From assembly GCA_964469555.1 (NCBI GenBank), contig CAYYAQ010000060.1, forward strand, positions 1 to 29,564: DNA of 29,564 bases, given 5' to 3'. Origin of the DNA: CAYYAQ01 sp964469555 (GTDB taxonomy: Bacteria > Planctomycetota > UBA1135 > UBA2386). Below are positions 16,403-24,487 of this stretch, piece by piece. Under the pieces are notes generated by a model. That model searched no databases. It was given only the letters and a program-made list of their open reading frames with translations, and was not told where the DNA came from. How positions within the stretch are numbered: the first letter of the stretch is position 1; each line of letters opens with the position of its first letter. A program made the translations under genes and the position numbers.

Positions 16403-16912
16403 ATGGACAACCTGGAAACGACAAACGTGATCGTGCGCCGTCTGCGTCCCGATGATCTGGATGCGGTCATCGCTCTCGATGCGAGGAACACGGGGCGGCG
16501 TCGCGAGGAGTACTTCAAACTGAAGCTCGCCTACGCGTTGTCCGACACCGGCGTCGAAGTGTCGCTCGCCGCGGAGGCTGACGGAATGTTCGCGGGTTTC
16601 CTCCTGGTCAGGGTCTACTACGGCGAATTCGGCTCGACCGAGCAGGTTGCGATGCTCGATACCTTGGGCGTTCACCCGGCCCGCCGCGGACACGGAGTCG
16701 GTCGCGCCCTCATGCGACAGCTGTGCACGAACCTCTTGGGACTCGGCATCCGCGCGCTGCAGACGGAGGTCGGTTGGGAGAATCAAGAACTGCTCGCGTT
16801 CTTCCACCACGAGGGATTCCGTCCGGCGCAGCGACTGTGCCTGGACCTGGATCTCGAACGGTCACGCACTCGCGACGAGGCAGTCGAGGCGCTGCGAACC
16901 CGGGCACACTGA
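16403..16912 (+). CDS. GNAT-family N-acetyltransferase
   Basis: This 169-residue protein has the GNAT acetyl-CoA binding motif: LDTLGVHPARRGHGVGRALM at about residues 91-110, the R/Q-x-x-G-x-G/A pattern of motif A. A motif-B-like WENQELLAFFHHEGF follows near 126-140. It starts 16 bases after the SDR stop with AGGAG and AAAGG upstream, so it is probably the last gene of the benzoyl-CoA operon. In Rhodopseudomonas a GNAT (BadL) linked to the bad genes acetylates aminobenzoates, and the separate Pat enzyme acetylates acyl-CoA ligases. Either type of role would fit here. The substrate cannot be read from the sequence. Confidence 0.85.
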   Translation: MDNLETTNVIVRRLRPDDLDAVIALDARNTGRRREEYFKLKLAYALSDTGVEVSLAAEADGMFAGFLLVRVYYGEFGSTEQVAMLDTLGVHPARRGHGVGRALMRQLCTNLLGLGIRALQTEVGWENQELLAFFHHEGFRPAQRLCLDLDLERSRTRDEAVEALRTRAH

Positions 16913-17086
16913 GGCGACCGAACACTCACCGGCTACTCGTTCCTGCGGCATCAGGGTCTGGAGTCTCACCTGCGGTTCGCTCGATCCGATCATACGATCC
17001 CGATGAGCCTCCGTTTGCCTCGGCCCCCGCTTGGTGTCGGAAGTGATCCTCGCCGTAGCTCGGAGGGTCTCGTGAAGTTCGTGCCG

Positions 17087-18322
17087 TCAGGATCCGAAGA
17101 GTGGGAGTTTCTCGATCGCTCCACCCAAGACCGCATTGGCATCCATCCCGAGCCAATCGTCGATGAGGCTCGCGTAGATCCTGCGGAAGTCCGTCCCGAA
17201 AACGAGGTCACCTTTGGACAGCTTGGCCAGGTCAGGCTGTTCACCGAGGAGAGCACCCTTGACTTTTGTGCCCATGACAAACGTCGGGCCGGCGGTGCCA
17301 TGGTCGGTGCCCCGGCTGGCGTTCTCCTTGACCCTTCGCCCGAACTCGGAGAATGCGAGCGTGACAACCTTGTCTGCTTTTCCGGTGCGTGCCAGGTCTT
17401 TCTGGAACGCAGCAAGGGAGGCCGAGAGTTCACCCAGCAGCCTACTGTGCTTTTGCTCTTGGTTGACGTGGGTGTCGAAGCCGTTGTGATAGAGGTAGTA
17501 GATCCGGGTCGATAATCCGGCGTGGATCAGTGCTGCCGTCGTCGACAGGCTGTGGCCCAGCCTGCTTTTTCCGTAGTCGATCGGCGTCTTGTAAGAGGTC
17601 GCTGCGCGACGAATTGCGTCACTGGACACGCGCGCATCCGCGGCCGTCCTACTCAGCAGATCAATGACGCTGTTGCGGCTCTTGGCAGACGACTTGTTCG
17701 GGGTTTCTGTGACCTTCGTGAAAGCCTTCATTTGGGACTTGCTCCCGTTGAACCGGTAAGAACCAGCATTGCTGAAGGAGACCGGGCGGTAACTCTTGCC
17801 GGCCAGAGCGAGCGGCGGTTGTGCGGCGACGTTCACGGCAAAGTCCGGATCAGACTTCTGAGCGGTCGAGAGATCGGCAAGGCGGCCTAGCCAACCCGAT
17901 GTCTTGGCGCGGCTCGACGGGTCCGCCGAGTGCCAGATGTCCATCGACTTGAAATGCGACCGGTTCGGATTCGGATAACCGACGCCCTGGATGATCGCAA
18001 GGTTGCCGGCGCCGAACAGGGCCTGCATTCCTGACATCTTTTCGTGGAGCCCCACGCCATCGGCGATCTTCAGGTGCTTGCGTTGTCGCAGGTTGCGGCG
18101 GGCCCGATGGTAGTCGTCGTTCTCAAAGGGAACGACGGTGTTCAGACCATCGTTGCCGCCGGACAGTTGGACGATGACAAGGACTCGATCGTCCGCCATT
18201 TCGATGTCGAAGGGGAATCGCAGGCCCAGAGCGTTCGGCCCGATGGCGACAGCACCGGCGCCGATGGCACCAAACTGCAGGAAGTTCCGGCGGTTAATGT
18301 CGAAGGGGGTTTCAGGTTTCAT
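17087..18322 (-). CDS. DUF1501 domain protein, twin-arginine signal
   Basis: This 411-residue protein begins with a Tat-like signal (NRRNFLQFGAIGAGAVAIG, residues about 10-28). It has the DUF1501 hallmarks VIVQLSGGNDGLNTVVPF, VGYPNPNRSHFKSMDIWH, NGFDTHVNQ and FSEFGRRVKENASRGTDHGTAGP, which carry the Asp and His pattern of a sulfatase-like fold. It would act in the periplasm or at the cell surface. DUF1501 and DUF1800 genes are widely found as neighbours, and their function is unknown. It starts 18 bases after the DUF1800 stop, with an AGGAG nine bases before the ATG, and is last in the leftward operon. Confidence 0.9.
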   Translation of the reverse strand: MKPETPFDINRRNFLQFGAIGAGAVAIGPNALGLRFPFDIEMADDRVLVIVQLSGGNDGLNTVVPFENDDYHRARRNLRQRKHLKIADGVGLHEKMSGMQALFGAGNLAIIQGVGYPNPNRSHFKSMDIWHSADPSSRAKTSGWLGRLADLSTAQKSDPDFAVNVAAQPPLALAGKSYRPVSFSNAGSYRFNGSKSQMKAFTKVTETPNKSSAKSRNSVIDLLSRTAADARVSSDAIRRAATSYKTPIDYGKSRLGHSLSTTAALIHAGLSTRIYYLYHNGFDTHVNQEQKHSRLLGELSASLAAFQKDLARTGKADKVVTLAFSEFGRRVKENASRGTDHGTAGPTFVMGTKVKGALLGEQPDLAKLSKGDLVFGTDFRRIYASLIDDWLGMDANAVLGGAIEKLPLFGS

Positions 18323-18340
18323 ATCAGGAGACTCCTAAGC

Positions 18341-19927
18341 TTAGTTGATCTGGAATTCGGGGGTCGTGGTCAGAAGGTGCAAGAGTTCCTTGACCTTGTT
18401 GGACCACCGCCGGGGCTTGTTCTGCAGGTCCAGTGTGGGGCTTCCGTCTGCGCCGGCCAGGAAGTCGAGCAGCGTTTGGCGTCGCGCTGGCGCGAGTGGC
18501 ACACTGAGGAACCTGGCCTCAAGCTCCTTTAGGACCTCCTCCGAATTGGCAGGCTTCTTCTTGCGGAGCTCAGAGAGGAGGCGTTGCGATGCGCTGCCGG
18601 AGATCACAAATGTGCGGTTGCGACGTCGGTCCCGTTGACTGCCTCCGCGGTTGGATTGCATGTTGTTTCGGTTCGGAGCGTTGCCGGTGATGACCGTGCG
18701 CAACATGTTGTAGCGCGTCAGCAGATTGCTTGAAGTCACCCACGCTGCGCCGCCATCCCAGCCCTTGACGTTGGGTGGCTGGAACAACTCTTGGCCAACG
18801 TTTCGGCACGCAAGGGCTAGCATCGCGCAAGCACCGGAGCGGAGGTCTGTATGTCCCAACATCCGCAGAGTGCTTATCATGAGGACAACGGGGCTCTTCA
18901 CCTGCTGGCCGCGGACGCGATCGCTGTAGAACCACTTCGACGAGAACAGCGTCGTGAAGAAGGGTGCGAGGTCAAACTTGGACTGGCGGAGAATCTCCGC
19001 GTAAGGGGCGATCTCGGATGGTGTGGCCTTTATCGCGAAGAACTCGATCAGCTCGCTGGCCAGATGCTGCGATGCCTCCTTCTGCTCGAAGATGATGCGG
19101 ATGATATCGCCACCGTTAAACCGTCCGGTCTGGCCGAGAAAGGTCTTCTTGCCGAAATCGTGCTGTCCGCGATTGAAGTGGAAACCGCCTTCTCGTCGGT
19201 GAAATGTCCATCCTGTGAATGCACGGGCCGCTTCCTTGATGTCCTTCTCTGTGTAGTGACCCTCACCGAGAGTGAACAACTCCATGAGTTCGCGAGCAAA
19301 GTTCTCGTTGGGGGCGCGGCGGTTGTTTCGGTTGTTGTCGAGGTACTCCAGCATCGCTGGGTCCTTTGCGACAGCTTGCACGAGTTCGATGAAGTTCCCT
19401 GCAGCGTGCTTTCGGTACAAGTCGTTCTGCATCGCCATGTGGTGCGCATTACGAACGTCCCGGTATCCACTCGTTAGATGGCCGTGCAAAAACAACGTCA
19501 TCTTCTCTTCGAATGGCCGGGGACTCTTCAGCATACGGTCAATCCACCATGCGCGGAGGCCACTGAGCTTGCGGCTATCTTCGCGCCGCAGCTTTTGCCT
19601 CATCTTGCGGCGCCCGTCTTCATCGAGCATGCGGAACATCTCCCGCGACGGCCGCTCGACTGGTGTCACGCCATGCGCGACGAATTCGGTCGGAATCGAG
19701 GCAAAGCGGACAAGGTGACGCACGGCACCTTCAACTCCCAAGGCTTGCAGGCGCTTGATCTCTGCCGGCGTACCGCCGAAACCGGCGCGCATCAAGAGAT
19801 GTCTCGCCTGCGCATAGCTGAGCGTCTGCGTCGCCAGCGGCGTCGTCGAGTTGTCGTCCGGCGGCGTCGTCAGTGATGTGAGTGCCGCGGTGATCGCGGC
19901 GAGAACGGGTAATGTGACGGCGTTCAT
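18341..19927 (-). CDS. DUF1800 domain protein, exported
   Basis: This 528-residue protein has an N-terminal hydrophobic segment (VLAAITAALTSL) consistent with a signal peptide, then DUF1800 motifs: ARHLLMRAGFGGTPAEI, KMTLFLHGHLTSG, NDLYRKHAAGNF, NFARELMELFTLG, AARAFTGWT, PPNVKGWDGG. The region just before the C-terminus contains a basic low-complexity patch (NRGGSQRDRRRNR, about residue 430) not expected in every family member. The function is unknown; the partner is the DUF1501 protein, and the two probably work together outside the cytoplasm. It lies 68 bases after the iron-sulfur membrane gene on the same strand. Confidence 0.9.
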   Translation of the reverse strand: MNAVTLPVLAAITAALTSLTTPPDDNSTTPLATQTLSYAQARHLLMRAGFGGTPAEIKRLQALGVEGAVRHLVRFASIPTEFVAHGVTPVERPSREMFRMLDEDGRRKMRQKLRREDSRKLSGLRAWWIDRMLKSPRPFEEKMTLFLHGHLTSGYRDVRNAHHMAMQNDLYRKHAAGNFIELVQAVAKDPAMLEYLDNNRNNRRAPNENFARELMELFTLGEGHYTEKDIKEAARAFTGWTFHRREGGFHFNRGQHDFGKKTFLGQTGRFNGGDIIRIIFEQKEASQHLASELIEFFAIKATPSEIAPYAEILRQSKFDLAPFFTTLFSSKWFYSDRVRGQQVKSPVVLMISTLRMLGHTDLRSGACAMLALACRNVGQELFQPPNVKGWDGGAAWVTSSNLLTRYNMLRTVITGNAPNRNNMQSNRGGSQRDRRRNRTFVISGSASQRLLSELRKKKPANSEEVLKELEARFLSVPLAPARRQTLLDFLAGADGSPTLDLQNKPRRWSNKVKELLHLLTTTPEFQIN

Positions 19928-19995
19928 GTTGATTCTCTTTGTATCGCTTGTATTCGTGGTTGTGGTATGCCGTTCCCCTGGTGATTACGTCGGTA

Positions 19996-21048
19996 TCAGC
20001 TTGCGCGTTCGCAGTCTCGTTGGGTTGCCGAAAACTCCGGGCGCTCGGCCCATGGGCGTTTGATCTTTGACCGCCAGGGCATCCACCAGAAGAAGAAACT
20101 CGTGGTCAGTACTCGAGACACGACGACCCACCATGTTGGAATCGATGCGGTCAGGTCCACGAGCATGCCGTCAGGCGGCGGGAAGGCGCCGAATCCGAAC
20201 AACGCGGGCAGGCGGAACCAGTAGTAGCAAGCGACCGCGCTAGCCGCGAATACACCGTTGAGTGTTGCGTGACGTGGTTCGGGGACGATGTATCTTGCGA
20301 TCAAGTAGGCTGCGAATGTCAGGAGTCCGGGAATGATTGCGTGGCCGTAGGCTGCGGACGTGTGCTGCCATCCGTCGGGGAGCATGTAGTCCGGCACCTG
20401 AAACCAACCGTAGATGTATCCCGGGAAGAGCCCGAACATCAGCAAGCCGGCGAGTCCACGTGCCTTGCTACCGTTCGCCCCCGTCAGAGGCTCCATTCCT
20501 CGCGTCGAGTCCGCGCACACCTCGACACATCGTTCGCAGTTGAGACAGTGCGCGTTCATCGGCGAGACCAACGGCTTCGTGCCGTAGAGTTTCTCGACCG
20601 GGTGCACGGGACACAGGCCCGAACACCAACTACTCTTCCATTCGTAGCGCAGGCACAGCAGAAGCGCCGCGCCCGTGATGAGAACGAGAAGGAGGGCGGT
20701 GGCGGGCCCGCTGCGGTCAAAGATGACGTGTCGGAGCGGGATGATGAGGAGGAGCAGCGCGACGCCTGCGAGCAGCAGTCGGTTGTTGGCTGCGGGTGAG
20801 AGTCTGCGCCGATCGCTAGCCATCGAGTATTTGCGCGCGTACAGTGCAGTTGACGCGAGGGGGCAGATGTTGCGCCACACCCCGGGGGCGACGACCAGTA
20901 GAGCGGGTGCGACCGGGATGAGCACGTTCCAGAACGCGTGGAGGCCGATGTCGGGCTGCCACACCAGGAGAATCACCATGGTGACCCCGATCAACCAAAC
21001 TGCGGTCTGGAGGATCTTCCAGTAGCTACGTGCTATGTCGTTTGTCAT
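19996..21048 (-). CDS. polytopic membrane protein with iron-sulfur Cys motifs (NapH/NosR-like)
   Basis: This 350-residue protein has about seven or eight predicted membrane helices. Cys motifs lie at cytoplasmic or periplasmic loops: RNICPLAS near residue 60, WCSGLCPVHPVEKLYG near 141-156, and CLNCERCVEVCADS near 168-181. The last resembles a [4Fe-4S] ferredoxin motif with one four-Cys set (CxxCxxCxxxC). The arrangement of CxxxCP followed by a ferredoxin site resembles NapH, NosR and CcoG membrane electron carriers. It probably moves electrons between the quinone pool and a periplasmic or cytoplasmic partner. The start lies seven bases after the frameshifted lipoprotein frame, so both belong to the same operon. 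Confidence 0.75.
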   Translation of the reverse strand: MTNDIARSYWKILQTAVWLIGVTMVILLVWQPDIGLHAFWNVLIPVAPALLVVAPGVWRNICPLASTALYARKYSMASDRRRLSPAANNRLLLAGVALLLLIIPLRHVIFDRSGPATALLLVLITGAALLLCLRYEWKSSWCSGLCPVHPVEKLYGTKPLVSPMNAHCLNCERCVEVCADSTRGMEPLTGANGSKARGLAGLLMFGLFPGYIYGWFQVPDYMLPDGWQHTSAAYGHAIIPGLLTFAAYLIARYIVPEPRHATLNGVFAASAVACYYWFRLPALFGFGAFPPPDGMLVDLTASIPTWWVVVSRVLTTSFFFWWMPWRSKIKRPWAERPEFSATQRDCERAS

Positions 21049-21055
21049 TGCGGTA

Positions 21056-21674
21056 TTAAGCGTCTATACGTCTACAGGGTTGTTCTCGACACTGCGGAAA
21101 CTCACGTCTCCTGTAACGATCGTGCGTTGTTGGCGACAGCGAACGCGAAAAGGAGACTTGATCGCGACGCGGCGTTTCGGGAAAGGGCTCTTGTCGTATG
21201 TCGCGGATCCAACCGCGAGTTTTCTGGTCCGGTTCAAACAGCGCGACGAGCAGATCGGTGATGTCGACGATTGCTACCGTGTCGGGACGCCGCGTGTTGA
21301 ACAGTTCGAGACGCGCTACGTCGACCTCGCGGCGGATCCGCTCCACGTCCGCCGGGATCAACGCGAGGATGTCCTCGATGCCCTCGCCGTCGAACGTCTG
21401 TCCGTGCATCTTGTCCTGTTGCTCCTGCGCTTTCGCTTCCATGGTCTCGTGGTCGCCGGCCGCTTTGGCCTGATCGTGATTTCTTCCGCAACTCCTTCAT
21501 CCAGTTGCGGAAGAGGTTGGAGCCGCAGTACGCGATGGTTACCGCGCGGCCATCGTATGTGCCCATGCCCTGTCCGGGGGGGTAATCGTTGATCGCGGGG
21601 CTGGAGCACGCGGAAAACAACACGAGAGCCGGAAAGACGGCAGCGGTTCGGGGATCGATGAGAGGGATTTGCAT
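21056..21674 (-). pseudogene. lipoprotein gene with a single-base frameshift
   Basis: The ATG at 21674 has a strong AGGAG five bases away and opens a signal sequence ending in a lipobox-like LFSAC, then GRAVTIAYCGSNLFRNWMK. At about 21495-21490 the frame is lost. The adjacent frame continues smoothly with HDQAKAAGDHETMEAKAQE, a helical stretch, and then PDTVAIVDITDLLVALFEPD to the stop at 21056. Removing one T from AAGAAATCACGAT joins the two parts as KELRKKHDQAKAAGD. The product would be an exported protein of about 205 residues resembling Skp/OmpH-like periplasmic proteins, which is only a loose likeness. It is either a recent pseudogene or a sequencing error. It is first in the leftward operon. 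Confidence 0.7.
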
Positions 21675-21873
21675 GACAACTCCTTCCGTTCTTCCGTTGT
21701 CGACTCAGACGCGGGAAGGGGCTTGCCGACGCTCGAGAAGAGATTCTGTCGTTGTTCGCGAGGGTCATGTCGATGATCCCCCGGCTTCTTGCTCGCTCTC
21801 CATCTCACGTAAGGTTGAAGAGCCCGGTGAAAGACTCGATCGATGCCAGCAGTTATGATGCGGCGCCTTTGAA

Positions 21874-21878
21874 GAGGA
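21874..21878 (+). promoter_or_regulatory. Shine-Dalgarno site before a CTG start candidate
   Basis: GAGGA sits seven bases before a CTG at 21886. No ATG, GTG or TTG is in frame between the stop at 21856 and the TTG at 21994, which lies inside the catalytic motif. This supports CTG initiation, unless a frameshift joins the frame to the ATG at 21855. Confidence 0.4.
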
Positions 21879-21885
21879 TGCGATC

Positions 21886-23127
21886 CTGAATCCGAACGAG
21901 CAAGCCGATCTCGTCTTCGATTGGTGCGAACACGGTCCACACCGTTTCCATGGGGGCGACGTCGAGATCAACGACGAGACGCTGCGCGACGGATTGCAGA
22001 GTCCTTCGGTGCTCGATCCTCCAGTCGAAACAAAAATCCGCATCGTTCACATGATGGACGAGCTCGGCATCGAGTGCGCGAGCATGGGCATTCCAGCTGC
22101 CGGACCTCGCCAGAAGAAGCACGTCACTCGGCTTTGCAGGGAGATCGCGGACAACCACCTGACCATCCGACCCAACTGCGGTGGCCGCACGGTGATCGCG
22201 GATGTCGAGCACATCGTGGACGTCGTGCAGGGATCGGGTGCGGACGTCGAGGCGTGTCTGTTCATTGGCAGTAGTCCGATCCGGCAGTACGCCGAGGGCT
22301 GGAAGATCGATCACTTGCTTCGTCATACTCGCGAGGCGGTTGGGCTAGCGGTCAGCGAGGGGCTCCGTGTCATGTTCATCACGGAAGACACGACGCGGTC
22401 TGCGCCGCGGCACCTCGAAGTTCTGCTAATGGCTGCTATCGACGCCGGCGCGTCGCGGGTCTGCCTTTGCGACACGGTAGGATCAGTGACTTCGCAGGGA
22501 GTCCGAAACCTCATCCTGTGGGTCAAGTCCGTGCTCGACTCGATCGGTGCGAGGGTCGGCATCGACTGGCACGGTCACCGTGACCGTGGACTAGGTCTCG
22601 CTAACTCGCTCGCTGCGATCGAGGCGGGCGCGACCCGCGTGCACGGAACGGTGCTAGGTATCGGCGAGCGGGTCGGTAACACCGCGACGGAGGAACTTCT
22701 CGTCAACCTGCGGATGTTGGGCCTTCTCGATCGTGATCTCTCGAGCCTTCCGGAGTTCGTCGCGGCAGTTGCTGACGCGCTCGGTGTGCCGATTCCGCGG
22801 AGCGCGCCGATTGTCGGACGGGATGCGTTCCGCACCGCGACGGGAGTTCACGCGGCTGCTGTGGTCAAGGCGCGCCAGCGGGGCGAAGACTGGGTCGCGG
22901 ATCGTGTGTACTCGGCGGTCCCCGCGAGTTGGTTGGGCAGGCGCCAGCAGATCGAGATCGGGCCGCTGTCCGGGAGATCGAACGTGATCCACTTCATGCG
23001 GGAGCTCGGCATGACGGAGGATCCGCAGGGAATCGCCGAGGTGTTGGCTGCGGCCAAGGCTTCGCGGCGCGTGCTGACGGAGCGCGAAGTGCTCAGCATA
23101 CTCGAGCAACCGGAGGTCCCGCGATGA
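21886..23127 (+). CDS. DRE-TIM metallolyase family enzyme (2-isopropylmalate/homocitrate synthase-like)
   Basis: This TIM-barrel enzyme has about 413 residues if CTG at 21886 is the start. It has NDETLRDGLQSPSV (R34-D35 of the catalytic motif), LFIGSSPIRQYAEGW, TEDTTR, DWHGHRDRG (metal ligands H229 and H231) and VHGTVLGIGERVGNT. These define the group that condenses acetyl-CoA with 2-oxo acids or cleaves the reverse product. It lacks the C-terminal allosteric LeuA domain, so leucine feedback is not expected. A start at the TTG at 21994 would remove the catalytic Arg. Its stop overlaps the next start (ATGA), with GGAGG at 23112-23116. The substrate is unknown; leucine synthesis is not indicated by the neighbours. 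Confidence 0.8.
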   Translation: MNPNEQADLVFDWCEHGPHRFHGGDVEINDETLRDGLQSPSVLDPPVETKIRIVHMMDELGIECASMGIPAAGPRQKKHVTRLCREIADNHLTIRPNCGGRTVIADVEHIVDVVQGSGADVEACLFIGSSPIRQYAEGWKIDHLLRHTREAVGLAVSEGLRVMFITEDTTRSAPRHLEVLLMAAIDAGASRVCLCDTVGSVTSQGVRNLILWVKSVLDSIGARVGIDWHGHRDRGLGLANSLAAIEAGATRVHGTVLGIGERVGNTATEELLVNLRMLGLLDRDLSSLPEFVAAVADALGVPIPRSAPIVGRDAFRTATGVHAAAVVKARQRGEDWVADRVYSAVPASWLGRRQQIEIGPLSGRSNVIHFMRELGMTEDPQGIAEVLAAAKASRRVLTEREVLSILEQPEVPR

Positions 23128-24479
23128 TCGAAGAGGCAGCGAGATCCCGCAGACCTGGGTTCCGCACGCCGACCTGCGCGGTGTCGGAGCCGGAGCCGGT
23201 CGCGGGCAACTACTTCGTTTCGACCTACCCGCCTTTTTCCTGCTGGTCCGTCAGCGCCACCGACGAATTCAGGGATCATCTGGAACGTGCCGAACCTCAC
23301 GACGCACCCCTCGGTCTCTACGTCCACATCCCGTTCTGTGCCGATCGGTGTCACTACTGCTACTACCTTTCTCACGACGACCGATCCGGCGACATGGACC
23401 GCTACCTCGACGCTCTCGTTGACGAGCTAGCCCTATATGCCAAGAGACCCGCGTTGTCAGGGCGCGCACCATCGTTCGTCTACTTCGGTGGTGGGACTCC
23501 CTCACTCCTATCGACGGGACGCATCGAGCGACTCGTGCCCGCGCTAAAGCGTTCCTTCCCGTGGCACCGGGCAAGTGAAGTCACGTTCGAGTGTGCGCCA
23601 CAGAGCGTAACCGAGCGCAAGCTCCGGAAGCTACGAGAGTGCGGCGTGACACGCATCAGCCTCGGCGTGCAGCAGTTGAACGACGAGGTCCTGCAAGCGA
23701 ACGGTCGTGTTCATCTCGTCGCTGACGTGGAACGGGCGTACCGGGCCATCCGTCGAGTCGGGTTCGATGTCGTCAACCTGGATCTCATGATCGGTCTTGT
23801 CGGGGAGACGGATCAGTCGTACCGCGCGAGTCTTGAGCGGGTCATCGAAATGGAACCCGACAGTGTCACGACGTACCTGCTGGAGGTCCCCTTGAACACA
23901 CCGCTGTGGCGTTCCATTCGGGACGATACGCTCACGAAGCGGCTGGCGACGTGGGAGACGAAGCGCGCTCGCTTGCGTCATGGGCGGGATCGTCTCGAAC
24001 GCGCGGGCTACACCATGGCGAGCGCGTACGCCATGGTGCTCGAGCCCGAGTTGCACCGCTTCGCGTACCAAGAAGAGCAATACCACGGCGCGGACGTGCT
24101 CGGGATAGGAGCTTCGGCGTTTTCACATTTCGGTGGCTTCAACCAGCAGAACCGGACGTCTATCGACGAGTACGTCAAGTTCGTGTCGCGGGGCGAGTTT
24201 CCGCTGTTCCGAGGCTATTCGATGAACGAATCTGAGCGCATGGTTCGAGAGTTCGTGCTCCAATTGAAGCTCGGTGGAGTCGAACGCCGTTATTTTCGCC
24301 AGAAGTTCGGTGTCGACGTCCTCTCCCAGTTCGCCGACCCGATCGCAGAACTGAGACGAGCACGGTGGATCGAAGTCGATGAGGATCGCGTGACCGTAAC
24401 CCGGGAGGGAATCTTGCGTGTGGACCGGATCCTGAGCGCCTTCTACCTGCGTGAGCACCGCGGAGTACGGTATTCTTAG
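23124..24479 (+). CDS. HemW/HemN-like radical SAM protein
   Basis: This 451-residue protein starts at the ATG overlapping the previous stop; the longer upstream frame is a shadow. It has a 65-residue N-terminal extension containing GNYFVSTYPPFSCWS, then YVHIPFCADRCHYCYY with radical SAM Cys 72, 76 and 79. FVYFGGGTPSLL, RISLGVQQLNDEVL and the NLDLMIGL strand follow, all typical of the coproporphyrinogen oxidase-like group. A HemN_C-like end holds the helix RMVREFVLQLKLGGV. Family members include HemN (haem synthesis) and HemW (haem chaperone). The Tyr-Tyr after the third Cys, instead of the usual Asp-Phe, suggests a side branch. It is translationally coupled to the DRE-TIM enzyme. Confidence 0.8.
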   Translation: MIEEAARSRRPGFRTPTCAVSEPEPVAGNYFVSTYPPFSCWSVSATDEFRDHLERAEPHDAPLGLYVHIPFCADRCHYCYYLSHDDRSGDMDRYLDALVDELALYAKRPALSGRAPSFVYFGGGTPSLLSTGRIERLVPALKRSFPWHRASEVTFECAPQSVTERKLRKLRECGVTRISLGVQQLNDEVLQANGRVHLVADVERAYRAIRRVGFDVVNLDLMIGLVGETDQSYRASLERVIEMEPDSVTTYLLEVPLNTPLWRSIRDDTLTKRLATWETKRARLRHGRDRLERAGYTMASAYAMVLEPELHRFAYQEEQYHGADVLGIGASAFSHFGGFNQQNRTSIDEYVKFVSRGEFPLFRGYSMNESERMVREFVLQLKLGGVERRYFRQKFGVDVLSQFADPIAELRRARWIEVDEDRVTVTREGILRVDRILSAFYLREHRGVRYS

Positions 24480-24487
24480 GAGATCCC

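Noticed and set aside
18326..18336. AGGAGACTCCT palindrome covering the DUF1501 ribosome-binding site
   Set aside because: The loop would be too small for more than a four-base stem, so sequestration is unlikely. The AGGAG is simply the Shine-Dalgarno site.
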